Shown here piece by piece: positions 1-12,800 of a DNA stretch of 64,000 bases (the first letter of the stretch is position 1; each line of letters starts with the position of its first letter). This DNA comes from Chamaea fasciata (lineage: Eukaryota > Chordata > Aves > Passeriformes > Sylviidae). Where the stretch lies: NCBI GenBank assembly GCA_029207755.1, contig JARCOQ010000012.1, forward strand, positions 3,554,001 to 3,618,000. Reading direction: 5' to 3'. A model generated the notes under the pieces. It made no database searches. It saw nothing but the letters and a program-made list of their open reading frames with translations, and was not told the origin of the DNA. Made by a program: the position numbers and the translations under genes.

Positions 1-3000
1 AGCTGTTTGATCCAGCTGCTCTGCAGGCGTCTGCAAGGTGCCTCTGACACCTCCCATATGCACTGTGAGAATTAGGAAATTGCCAGAGTGCAGCATCCTC
101 ACATTCCAAATCTGGAGCTGCAGAGCCTCAGTTTTGCTCTTCTCTGGACTGTACAGCGCATTGCTATAGTGCTGTCCTTCCTTGTTCTGTTTTGGGTTAT
201 ATAGAGACAAAATTATTAGTGATGTAGAAATTTTTTCTCATTTGCTTATTTTTCACATTCTCTGCGGTGCTTGATGTGCCAGTTGAAATGCACAGCACTG
301 GGATGGAGGCAAGAAATTGAACAGGAGGAGGATTAAGGGTGGATATACTTGAAGGTATATTTTGATTTACATTTGTTAAAAAATATGCAAATTTTAGTGT
401 TTGCCCTCAGGTATTTTACTGAGGAGATGAATCCAACAATTAAAAAATAGTGAGAATTATAAATGTTGTTTAAGGTGTGTTTACTAAACCTCTTTTAGCA
501 AGCTGAAAGCGGTTTCATCTTCCCCTGCCCTAAATATGGCTCAAGGTCAAATGTTACCCATTGCATTATGATTGCAAGGCTGCTCTTGATAATCCTTGAC
601 ATGTTAAAATAATTGGCAGCTCCAGTAAAGTCTAAGGATTGCACCTGCTGAGGTTCAGTGGGGACATTAAAAAGAAACCTTTTCATTTGAAGCACAGAGA
701 AGGAAAGAACAGGATGCTCAAAGCAGAATCTCCATCCTTGGAGGTTTGTGAGACTTGTCTGGCTGTGGCTCACTGAAATTGGTCTTGGTTATGATATTGG
801 GCTTCAAATGACGTTTTGTGTCGGGCTGGATGAGTTCCACATGTCCCTTCTGGCCAACCCATGACTTAACGATCCTGTGAAATTTTCGGAGGAATATTTC
901 ACGAGGGTTTGGGTGAGGTTTTGTTTTGGGCCCATCTCCAACTAAACACCTTTTTCTCCAGGCAGAGTCCCACAGGTCAGTACAGTCTGTTCATAGTGGC
1001 TTAATGAGTGGAGGAAGGAACGCATTTATTAAAATACATTTTGCCATTAATTCCTTCTGTTAAGACACTCCGTTTCTTTTGTTACTAAATTGTAGGGTAT
1101 GAGGAATGTATTTTCTATACAAAGACACAAGCATAATGCTTATTACGGAACCTCTTTAGCAATTTGCCCAACAGGAAGGCATTAATCAGTGGGAATGAAA
1201 TGAGTGTGAAGTGTGATCACAGTCCTGAAGTGCCTTGCGCTGTGTGATTGTTCACTCTCGTAAAGACACACTTGATACAAAGGCTGTTCACAGACTTCTT
1301 TTTGCTTTTAAAGTGACTCCCTCTTGTCATTCACCTGTAAAACTTCTGATAATCTAAGTAGTACTTGTGTGTGTGGTGAAGGGAGTGATTGACAATGTTG
1401 GGATGTTTATATGGTCACTGGCAAGTAATTGTGAGGGTAGTGAAGTTTCCAGGGGCTTTCAATAACTAGAGGTAGAAAAATGCTGATGAATTACAGTAAA
1501 TTATTAAATTAGTCTTATTGTAGAATAATGACTCAGTCTGCAAAGTAGAGATGATTTCAAGGAAGCAATACATGTTGACCTTGAATCTTTTTCAAGCAGT
1601 ATCATCCTATTTTGTAGACAAATTGAGTAGTTTTATGTTATCTGAATTCCAAGTGAACATTTATTACTTCTCTACCTTTTGTCAGTAACTTTTTTCTCAT
1701 TCTGAAAATATATCATGTTGATATTAGGATTGTTACTTGAAAGAGAAATATGAGATTTTAACATGTGATACAGCCTCCAGTGTGCAGGATTTCTCTGATT
1801 TTTATCTTCTGTACATGCAGTTTGATAATAATACTGAATTCCTCTGAAAAGTTCTGTTCTGAGTCATCATGCCAATTTATTTGATCAATGGCTAGGTGAT
1901 AATTAGAATAGAGGAATTTTTAGAACAATTACCTTTTTTTTTTTAGGTATTTGAAACAAAGCCAGAAAAATAATTACATTCCCAGCTCTTCTGAGTTCAG
2001 TTTATTTCTTCATCTCGTTCTCCAGCTCTAAAAGCTTTCAGCATCAGGAGGCATCAAACGGAGGCAGCTGCTCAGAGCAGGCTGTGGTTAAGCTGGTCAG
2101 CTTTCTCTTGTTGAACAATTAAAACTGAAACCCAAGAGTATTATTTCTGGCAGGGTTTCAGAAAGGAACATGGGGCTTTATAAATGATAAAGTGGGAAAT
2201 CAATCTAAAGTATTTCTAATATTAGAATCAACATGGATAAAGTAATACTTAACAAATTCTGTAACTGCATTGAATTGTTTTCATTATCTTCAGTATTTTC
2301 TGTGTAACCATAATGAGAGCCCACATTTAAAGTATGGATTTGTTAGTGATCATTTGAACGTTCATATTTTACATTAAGAGACAGTAAAAGAACAGTTTAT
2401 TTAGAGTAAGGTAAAATGTTTGCTTCCATCCCAGAGTGCTGCATGGAGTATAGGAAAATAGAGATTGACATACAGTCTGTGTTTGCTGATTTCTGCCAAT
2501 GTAATTCTTGTAATTCTTTCAGTGGGGGGCTGGATGATGAAGTTGTTTGTCAAGAGAATCACAGCTCCTCTTACATAGAAGTGAGAAATTGTTAGTGCTG
2601 AATATTTATTATAACTCAGTGTTTCCTTAATTAGTTTTAGAAACAAAAGAAAGTATTTGTTTCGCTGGTTGCTCTGAGTCTGTTTTACCAGACTAAGAGG
2701 ATGTGAAAGGTGTTTGTTTAATGAGCTGGACTCTGGAGTATTTGCTGGCCTGCACTTGTCTGTCACTACTGAGGGAGCACTGAGGGCCTTTCCCTGCCTG
2801 AGGATTTGCCTTGGACAGAACTGTAGAAACCTGGGACTGTCACACTTCCTCTGTGAACTCTGGCCCTCTTGGGAAATAGCTCACGTAACGTTTTAATTTT
2901 AGCTGCCCTGTGACCGTAATGTCTGGAATTTTGGAATCAACGTGCAAAAAAATGTGTTTCGTGTGTGTGTTAGTGCTGTTGTCCCTTCCTGCAGTTGAAT

Positions 3001-3817
3001 GGACATAAGTAAAGTTGGCCTATCTATAATTATGTGTTCTTTAAAACTGAGGAAAGGAGAGGAATGAAGCTGGAAGAAGGATGCTTCTTCACTTTTTTTT
3101 TAATACTCACAAGGAAAATGGAAAACTGCACTTTTTAAATGAAAAGACTTCGTTAAAATCTATATTTTTGTTTGTACTGTAGAATTTATTTAATGGTTGA
3201 TAAATTATTTTAATATAGAATTTGATTTTTAAATTATATAATTATTAGTGATTTTAATCCATAGTGCCTTAAAATGTGAGTGCTGACTTGAAGTCTTGTT
3301 GATGGAATTTCTGGGTCCTGTTTCCTTTGTGATGAAGTGAAATAAAAGATGTGTCACTATATGGTTGGCATCAGAAAATCCTTCTGTTGTGAATTCAGGT
3401 TGATGAGTTCTTCTATTATATTGGAAGCTAGAAATCAGTCTTTTAAGGTTTAGTGCTTGAGAGCTGGTTTGAAAAATTGTGCTGAAGTACATCCTCCGTC
3501 TCTGTGCTATCAGAGAGACCTCAAAATACATAATGCCAGGTGTCAGATGGCAAGGTGAGAACAGAAGTTCTTTTGCCAGATGGTCTCTGACATTTAAGAC
3601 AAATAAAAACGCTGAGCGGTATTTCGGAGAAAATTAAAAAACAACTTACCACTGAAACAACCCCAAATCTGCTGCGTCATCATTTTATTAACATAAAGGT
3701 TAAGCATGAAATTCAAATGAAAAAAAGATCACGACACTGAAAGCTGTCAAGTGTGTGAAGTTTTAGCCTGGGCTTGAATTGTGATACCTCTGGGTTTTTG
3801 TTTTGTTTTCTCCTCAG
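1..3817 (+). other. PHKB intron (3' part), no other gene seen
   Basis: This is AT-rich intronic sequence ending in the acceptor ctcctcag before 3818. I looked for the preceding PHKB exon, which should encode the segment just before the SSVGLAK motif, and did not find it, so it must lie before the window. The short open frames here have no recognisable similarity. No mobile element is recognised. Confidence 0.7.
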
Positions 3818-3881
3818 CTCCGTGGGACTGGCAAAAGCAGCTTTAGAAGCAATTAATGGTTTCAATCTCTTTGGAAATCAG
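3818..3881 (+). CDS. PHKB: PHKB exon: [14 protein letters not shown] segment
   Basis: This 64-bp exon lies between ctcctcag and gtaata. The first base completes a split codon and 21 codons follow, ending in LFGNQ. It belongs to the GH15-like (alpha/alpha toroid) domain and matches the vertebrate PHKB segment almost residue for residue. It is the first exon in the window. Confidence 0.96.
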
Positions 3882-6800
3882 GTAATAGAAGTGTTTGTTT
3901 TCCCTCCTTTTTTGTTAGCAATAACGATTTACAGGGTGGATCAGAGGATATTTAAAAGGATCTTGCGCAGTTTGTTAGATACCAGCTTTAAAGAGAGTTA
4001 GTTTGCGAACTGGTTGCTGCTGTTTCAGGTACAGTATTTATCTGGTAAAATCATTAGTGCCCTTACTATCAAGAATCACTTGGGATTTTTCCTTAGAAAA
4101 ATTCTGAAGTCATCGCAGCTTAGTCTGAAAAAGAATTTTGTTGCCAAAATGTTCTTTCCTTCAGAACTTTATCTATTGCTGATACTAGAATATTCCTCCA
4201 CCTTCAAGCATTACCTTCCTTTTGTCTGCTTCCTTCATGTGGCTTTTGATAAAGACTTTAAACAAGCTGCTTTTATATAATCCCACTTTTTTACCTGTTT
4301 TTAATTTCAGTGTGTTGCACAGCCATAAAGTCTCTTCTCATCCTTTCATGTGGCTTGGATCCATTAGGAGTGCAAGCCTTTTCTGAGGCTTTTATCTGCT
4401 GTGTGTTCTCCTTCTATGTACATCTTTCTTTCTGGTGCTATACCTACACTGGCCTGTAGTTAAAATAAAAGAATACTCTTCCAAATTAATGGTTTAGAAA
4501 ACTGTATATGTGGAAGAGAGAGATGCCATACATTTTAAAAGCTGATGTCAAGTGTTCAGAACTAGGAGGTAGTAAGCATCTTCAGTAATGATCAGACACT
4601 GTACATGCACTGATATTCTTTCAGAAATGACATTCATCTATAATCTTTACCTTCCCAACAGTTTCAGGCACTAGTAAATGTGGCTGTTGAGGTTTCTTTC
4701 AGTTCGGTTTTTTTTTGGCTGAATTCTGAAATGGATGAATAAATTGCTGAAGCAATTCCAGTTTAAATGCTTTGAGAGTTTATTTCCGAGATCTGTAGTT
4801 GGCATTAACAGAATCCATTTTGACCTTCAGTCTATGCAGAGCTTGCCTTTGTGCTTAGCTCCAGCTGTGTTCCAGTGGCTTTGAGAAATCCCCTTGAGCC
4901 CCTCAAGAGACTTGTTTGCAGCTGTAGCTGCACAGGTACAACCTGCAGAAATCACAGCTGGGGGACCACAGCTCACAGCAAGAGGAGCACGTTAAAGGCT
5001 GACCTGGACGCAGTTGTTGGTGTATGAGCTGCATGCTCTCTGTTGGCTTGGGCAAAAACTATTTTAATTTTTTTTTTTCATTGAACAAGTCTCTATAAGG
5101 TGTTCTTACTCCAGAAGTTTACAGTCTTTAGAGAAGTGAAAAACAGTTCATTTGTCAAACAAGGTGCTTGTGGGTTTATGAAATGCAAATGAACCTGCTC
5201 CTGAATCCCCAGAGAATCCTTCCCTGCAGCACAGACTTTGGAACTGCACGTGTAGGTTGTGTTCAGGGTTTGTAGATGAGTTTAGAGGTTTGTGAATTAT
5301 CAGAATCTGCACTAAGAAGGAAGTTAACAAATCATCAATGCCAGTGTGATTTTTAGTGCACATTCTTATTGCAGCACTAGGCAGTGTATATCTGGCTAGG
5401 ATGACTGAGAAAACATTATTTTCCATGAGAACAGTGGAAAAAAATTGTTTAGGGTTTTATTTGCCCTGGTAAAGTAAAAGCTGAGTATTTTAATGATAAC
5501 TATTTGTAATTAGAGTGCAGTTAAGGAGTAAGTAAGAATAAAAGCCTTTGGAAAGGCATCTCAGTGGATGGTAGTACTGACACACAAAGAAGGGTGGCGA
5601 GGTATTTATGTAAAAACTTCACTGGAAATTGAAGTTTTTAATAATTAGAATGGTGGGCTCTGGAGCAGTCTTCCTAGGAAAGTAGTATACCAAAGAAACT
5701 GACTGCTGTTCGGGAGAGGTTTGGTGGATTTATGAAAATTTCTGGGATTTAAGACCATAGTGGAATGAATTCACATTTACTGTGCCTTGCAGTGGGGGAG
5801 CGATCCTGAGATTCGCTATCAGTTGCAACACATATGGAGATACCTGTTCTTTAACAGACCTCAATTTGCAAGGCGTTGCCTACTAGTAATAGTTCTAAAT
5901 GCTATTGATTCTGTTTAAACTCTATCTCAGCCAGGGGAATGTTTGTCAGTGTTTCAGGAAACATCAAGAAGTTGATAGAGAAATATAGAGTAAAATTACG
6001 GAGTTTATTAGGAAGCAGATTTTGCTAAGGAGTAGATGTTGATAATGCAGACCTTACAATAACTGAAAAGCTGGCCATTTTTATTTGCTATGAAAGTCCT
6101 TTTCCAAAGCAGCACCTGTGCTGAATATCCAGTTGTTTGTGTTCTAACTGACTTGTAATGAAATATTCAGCATCACTGTTTAGAACATTTCTTGCATTCA
6201 CAGGGAAGAACAACTGCTCTATTTTGTTTGTCCTTAATACAGGCCTCATTTTTCAAGAATTAATAGAAGAGTTAATAGCTTGAATGAATCCTATAATTAC
6301 TAATCAGTGATAAAGCCATCTCATTTTGGCTATACTTCAGTATGTTTAAAAATCAAAATATTTTCGACTTGATGTCGTGCTATGTTTTCTGATTAAAATT
6401 TTCAGCTACCAAGCAATGCCAACATAATCCAAATGAAATACAGAGCTGGTGAGTTTCAGCAGGATGCAGCAACCTTCTTCCCTTTGCCTCAAACAAATGC
6501 AATGTTGTGTTCACAGGGCTGTTCTTGGTCCGTCATATTTGTGGATTTTGATGCCCATAACCGGAACAGGCAGACCTTGTGCTCGTTGCTGCCCCGGGAG
6601 TCAAGGTCTCATGTAAGTCATTAAAAGAAATTCACCTCAATAGAGTGTGGAGAAAACAAGTGGATATGAATTCTTGGTTGCATGATCTGCTTGATAAAGG
6701 TGAAATTTGCTGGGAAGGTGTTAAATTTTTGCTTTTTTGGTGTCACTCTGATGTAGTTGTTTTTCTGAACAGGAATTACCATGGTGCTCGTTATTTTTTT

Positions 6801-9800
6801 AATACTTGGATTTAAATGGTAACCTTTTGGTAGCTTTCTAGACAATTTTAAAATAAAATTTGAAATAACTTAAGTGAGATTTGCAGCCTTGGGGGTTTGT
6901 TTTTCTTTTGGCCTACTTTCCACTATACACTGTGTCTGCACTTTTGAAACCCTTTGTTTTAGCTTTAATTCTTTCTTTTGTCTAGGAAAAAACCTGAAAG
7001 GTCGGCTTATCATAAATTGCTGAATATGACCAATTTCTTGTTTTAAATTGCCACTACAAATGTATTTCCTTAGTGAGTAAATCTAAGTGACATAAGTATA
7101 GATTAGTTAAAAAACATCTATTTCAGCGTTAGCCTCAAACGTAAATTTGGTCTTAGAGGATCAGTAATTTAAAATGAGTGGTAATAGGGTTTTGCTTTTT
7201 TTATTCATTCTGGAATATAATAGCGGTTTTGTTCATGAAACAGGCTATTAATCTTAAACATTAATAGTTTACTTATTGTCTAGAAGAATTATAGCAGAGT
7301 TATAGTGCTGGATAATTAAAATAAAAGGCGCCGTCAGCTACTTTTTTTATAGTCAAATGGTCTTTCAGAACTCTTGCTTTTTGGTATTTGCTGGAGACTT
7401 GAAATATTCCAATAGGAGCTGATTTTATAACTTATCCCGTAGGAGATCTTTGTGTTCTTTTCTTCCTTTTATGGAAGATAAAATAGATTATCCATTCAGA
7501 AATCATGTCAGTCCTATTGGCAGAAATTTTAAAGAGTTAAATATCTTGAGTATATCAGCAGAAAAGGATACTTTTTTGTGTGTTTCTGGAAGCTTGCCTG
7601 TAGAGGTGATGCTCTAGTTAGTAATTTTTCTTGTGTTTTTAATTCATAAGAGATCCACATGGTTCCTGAGAATGTGGCTCATATTTTTTTTCCTGGAATT
7701 ATTATTCCCTTATCTTCTTAGTTATAAATCACACAGGCTTGTTTGTTCCAGCACCCTAAGAGTATTTCTGAAAAAACTGTTCAGAAATGATGATTTAATC
7801 ATAGGTACTTCTCAGCATTGCACCTTTATGAAATATTTGGGCTTTTTTTTGAGCATATGAAACTGAGATGTTTGTGTTTCCTCCAGAAATAATCTGGAGA
7901 ATGTATTTAAAAAACAAATTAAAAAAAAATCCCAAGCCACAAAGTTCTATAATGTTTTCAATTGTGCCTGCACATTATCAGCTGTAAAACAGGTGACACC
8001 CTGAGTTAAATAAGTTATCTTCTAAATTGTCTATCTGCACATTTGCTTTGTAGTTTATCCTGATACTTCCTCAGAAGTCTTATTTTGCACACTATTTTCC
8101 TATATTAGCACTATGATTTTCATTAGATAATGTTCCAAATGTATATTTCACTTAGTAAGTTAAACAGTCTTTGTTTGTGATCGTCAAATAATTGTCAGGG
8201 ATCTAATTGAATCTGTAATGTCCTATTTCTCCCTCACCTGCAGAACACTGATGCAGCTCTTCTGCCCTGCCTTAGTTATCCTGGCTTTGCTTTGGATGAT
8301 GAGGTTCTGTTTGGTCAAACACTAGATAAAATCATTAGGAAGTTGAAAGGCAAATACGGGTTTAAGAGGTTTCTGCGGGACGGGTACAGGACGGCGCTGG
8401 AGGACAGGACGCGGCGTTACTATAAACCAGCAGAGATCAAGGTAAGCCCTGCCACCCCTCCACGGGCTGCTCTTGGAATTGCACAGGCATTCCTCAGGGC
8501 TTCGAGGCAAGGAGATGCCTTCTGGAATTTGCATGTGCAGCTTTCGGACGTTGCTAAGTCAGCGTTGAGTCATGGGCTTGTTTTGTAATGAATGTGCTTT
8601 CATTTACATTTAGGGTACAGTTGATTTCACATAACAAATAAGGAAATTATTTATCATTTCATTTAATTTCACAGCTGACTACAGACTGAGTGTATGGAAA
8701 ACAATTTTGCTTTTGATCACGGTATTTATCAGTTAAGGTTATCTAAATGAAAATTTATTTCTTTTTTCCCCCCATAGTTTCTCTGAAAAACAAAAGTAGA
8801 TTATTTAAATATTCTGCTTGAGAGTGAGCCACAGCAGATGTGAAGGCACAGTTAAAGTGCCCATAGAATTAAGAGGCCATACTAAATGTACTAGAATATT
8901 TTTGCATTCATGTTTGTCTTTTGTTGCTTAGAAATTACTCTACGGGATTATTCAGATATGTTTCCTTAAATGGAAATGATGAAATGTCTGATGAATTTTC
9001 CTTCTTTGCAGCTTTTTGATGGCATTGAGTGTGAATTCCCTCTATTTTTTATTTTTATGATAATTGATGGTAAGTATGGCTTTACATTCCTGTTCCTTAA
9101 AAGCATTAGAGAGATGAGCTTTTAGAGGAAACGTACAAAATTATTTTCTTTTCCTGCCAAAATAAACCATAATGCAGTGACACGAAATATCTCATTGAGA
9201 GTTCTGCCTCCTGGGTTACAAAACCCCAAGCATTCCAGCCCACTCTATTTCAGCAGTTCTAATGTGCATTGTTTTTAGAATATAACTCAATAAGGGTTGG
9301 TTAAAAGCTTCTATCTGTGGCATTGCCTTTAAAGCCTGAAAAACTTTCACATGTATCAGAATTTCACAGCAGCACGGGAAAGAGGGAGGGAGAACACGCT
9401 GCCACACTCAGTGTGCACCAGGGCTTCTCAGGTTGAGCATTGTGTGACAATTGAATCCGAATTCAGAAAAGAAAGGGAACCAGGAAAGGTTTAGTTTCCT
9501 CCTGGACACGATTTTTCACATAGTCAGTCTGACTGAATAATAAAGCAAAATAAAAAAACCAAAACAAGAACAACAAAAACGACACTACCTTGGTCCTGAC
9601 ATGAGGACAGGAGACACACCAAAGGAATTCACAGGGTGATCTCAGGATGGAAGCTAGAACTTGCATAGAACAGAAATCTGAAGAAGAACATGAGTAGGGT
9701 TACAACTGTCAAAGAGATTTTTAAATGGATTAAAATCTGTCCATCTTTACTTTCTCCTGTAGCACATTAAATAGTTTTCAGCTAAAGACAGTGAGGGGCG

Positions 9801-12800
9801 CAGAAATCTGCCATCAGCCTCGACTCCTCTGTGGCCACCCACAGATTAAAATATTGTGTTTGAAGATATAATAAGGTTTCACAATTGGTATTTCTAAAGA
9901 AATGTTTGACATTTTTCAAAGAGTGAGGCCCAAAACCGAAGAGAAAGGCGCTGACATTTAATGCTGCCCACTTGCAGTTTGGAGAACAGAAAGATAGCCA
10001 TCTTCAACTGAGGTTAACAAAAGAATAGAAAAAGCATTTTACGCTTCTTGTTAACAAAAAACCCTAAAAAATACATACTTTGCACATACTGTCCCTGTCC
10101 TTTTTGCCTGGACCACACCTTTAGGAAATAAAACAATTCTGTTAGTGGATTTTGTGCAAATATCTCTGAGTCCACAAGGTTCCCTAATGCAAAATCTGAA
10201 GCGTATACGCAGCAATGCAAAAATACAATGACATGGGAGGAGCAGAGGTTGCTCCTGTCATGAGTATCCTCGAGTGTTTTGAAATGTTCACTGTGTCACT
10301 TGAAACACACCTTTTTGTGTGCAAACTTTGATTGCATTTGTGTCTCTTGGCAACTGTAAGTATTCCTGTAGATACACTCAGGAATATTTGAAAATGTACT
10401 GAGCAATACCTGTCTAGCTTTGGGTTTGGATGGAGTGTTGAAGAGCCATGGGGGAAAAAAAAATTTTGGTGGTTGAAAAAGGGAATATTTATATAAGTTA
10501 TATATAAATTATACATTTATAATTTATAATAATACAAGTTATTATATTTATATAATATTTATATAAACTTTATGCCAAGTTTTCATCCAGCTCATTCCCC
10601 TTTGTATGCTAAAAAAAAATTCTACTTTAAAACATCCCCTTGTTTGTCAAATAGATCCATTTTTTCTTTGATGAACAGAAATGGGGTTTGTATTGTTAAT
10701 ATATATTTTCATTTAAGAACTTCCCATGAGCTGAACAATAATCATGCTAGTATTCATCAGATTCATCTTAGGAAGTTCTGCTAAAACAACTTTGAAGGGA
10801 GTGGTAGTCCCAAACATTCCAGTGTATTCCCCAACAGCAGCATCAGGGAGTTGACTGTTGTGATCAGTCTTTTACTTTTCATGAGTCATTTAGCGTGTTG
10901 GCACTTAATATTTAGTTTTGAAAAGTAAACAATGGATTTTTTTTCTTCCTCTTTTATGAACTTTGAGATCATGGAATAATTATTTCTTCCATTAAATCAA
11001 TTATTGTTTGGTTATTTTTAGGTGTTTTTAGAGGAAACCCTACCCAAGTAAAGGAATATCAGGATCTTCTGGACCCTTTGCTTCAACACACACCTGAAGG
11101 TATTCTCTGGAAATTGTTCTTCCGGAACAATTGTAGCTTTTTGTTGACCTGAAATTACAAAAATCCTGAATTTCCTATTAATGTGTATTGCGGTCAGAGC
11201 AAATGAGAAGTAAGAACATCACCATGTTTCCTAATGGCAAAATAATAATTCTAAAATAACCTGTTTTATGTTGACACCTTGCATCATAAAGTGTGATAAT
11301 AAAAGTAGCATTTTTCTAGATAAACGCTTCTGATACTAAAGTAAGATTTACACTGTGCCCACTCCTTCCTCCCCTCCTTCACCTCTGTTTCATTGTTTAC
11401 ACAGTTCACTTCTACTTTTTAGGCAAAAATAACTACCAGCAGTCAGATTGTTTCCATGTCCCACCTGGACCCACATGAGAATTACTCTCCTCATTCATTG
11501 TCACTTAATTTTGCAAGCTCTAAAAAAGAATTTGGTATATGCATATGAAATTGTTTCGAGCTTAGAGCTGGGGGAGTGACTACGTAATAATTTTATTATA
11601 AATATTCTCTTCTTTAAATTGGGCACTTTGGAATTTTTGTGGCACTGCAGGCAAGGCTGGTGGTGGCCTACAGGCACAGCCATCCAAAATTCAGTTAAAA
11701 ATAAAAAAAAACAAAAAAAAACAAACCATAAGTTTGAGTGGGAGGAAAAGAAATGGCCTGAGAACAGAACAATCCAATTTTAAAAGTCAGCATTTCAGTC
11801 ACCTGTTCTTACATCTGTGGCACAGTTACACGAGTGGATGCAGAATACGTCTTGTTCTTTAAACTTTTTGTAGTGAACTAATTTCTGTAAGGCAGTCAAA
11901 CACTCCCTTACCAAATTTGCATTATCTAGCAAATTTTTCTTGCTGGTTGTTACTTTTTTTCTGATTACTAATGAGTATGTGAAGGTTCATGGATACAATT
12001 TATCTTGTGGTTCCTTTTGTTGCATGACATCACAAATGTCACATCTTAAAATTTCTGGGTAGGTTTTGGTGCCTCGCTCATTTGAATCTAATGTCTCTAT
12101 TAACTCTTGCTTTTCCATTTTTTCTCTGCTTCTTCCCAGTAATTTGGTTTTTTCTAGGTAAATAGTAAGACACTACAGATTTTTCCTGTTTATCACCTGT
12201 TCTTTATCCAAATTAATTCAAGAGTAGAGCAGTTAAGGTGGAATTTAATTATCCAGGAAGCATGTTAATTTGCTTTTCAATTTCATATAATTAGGTCAAT
12301 CATTTGTAATCATGTCTCTAAATTTCTGATGCATGTCCACTTAAAAACTTCTGAAATAAAGTTTACAAAGATCAGCAATACCTGTGGCACAATTCAAGAT
12401 ACAGGGTATGCATCTTCTAGTAGAGAAGTGATGCGCTTTTGTTTCATGATGTTTCAAGATTCATTTTAAACATTTGATTAATAAAATTATCCAAAACTGA
12501 GTTGACTCTTTCTGAGCAGGAATTTTTGTTGGAAAGAGTTGTCTGATGCTGAGCCTGTGTTAACTGGGGGGCACAACACCCCGAGTGTTCCACTGGGACC
12601 CAACTTTCATTGCTTTGGGTTAAGACTTCTTAACCGAACTGCATTTTCCTTCAGGTGGCTTCTTTTATTTTTAGTTTGCACAGAAGGTGCTGCACAGACA
12701 ACATGCCTGTTCAGGGAAGAAATTCTGAGGAAATGTCTGGTTGAAATACAAAGTAGTTTAACATTGCCCTGGGGATTCCTCACTGCAGAGATAACAATGA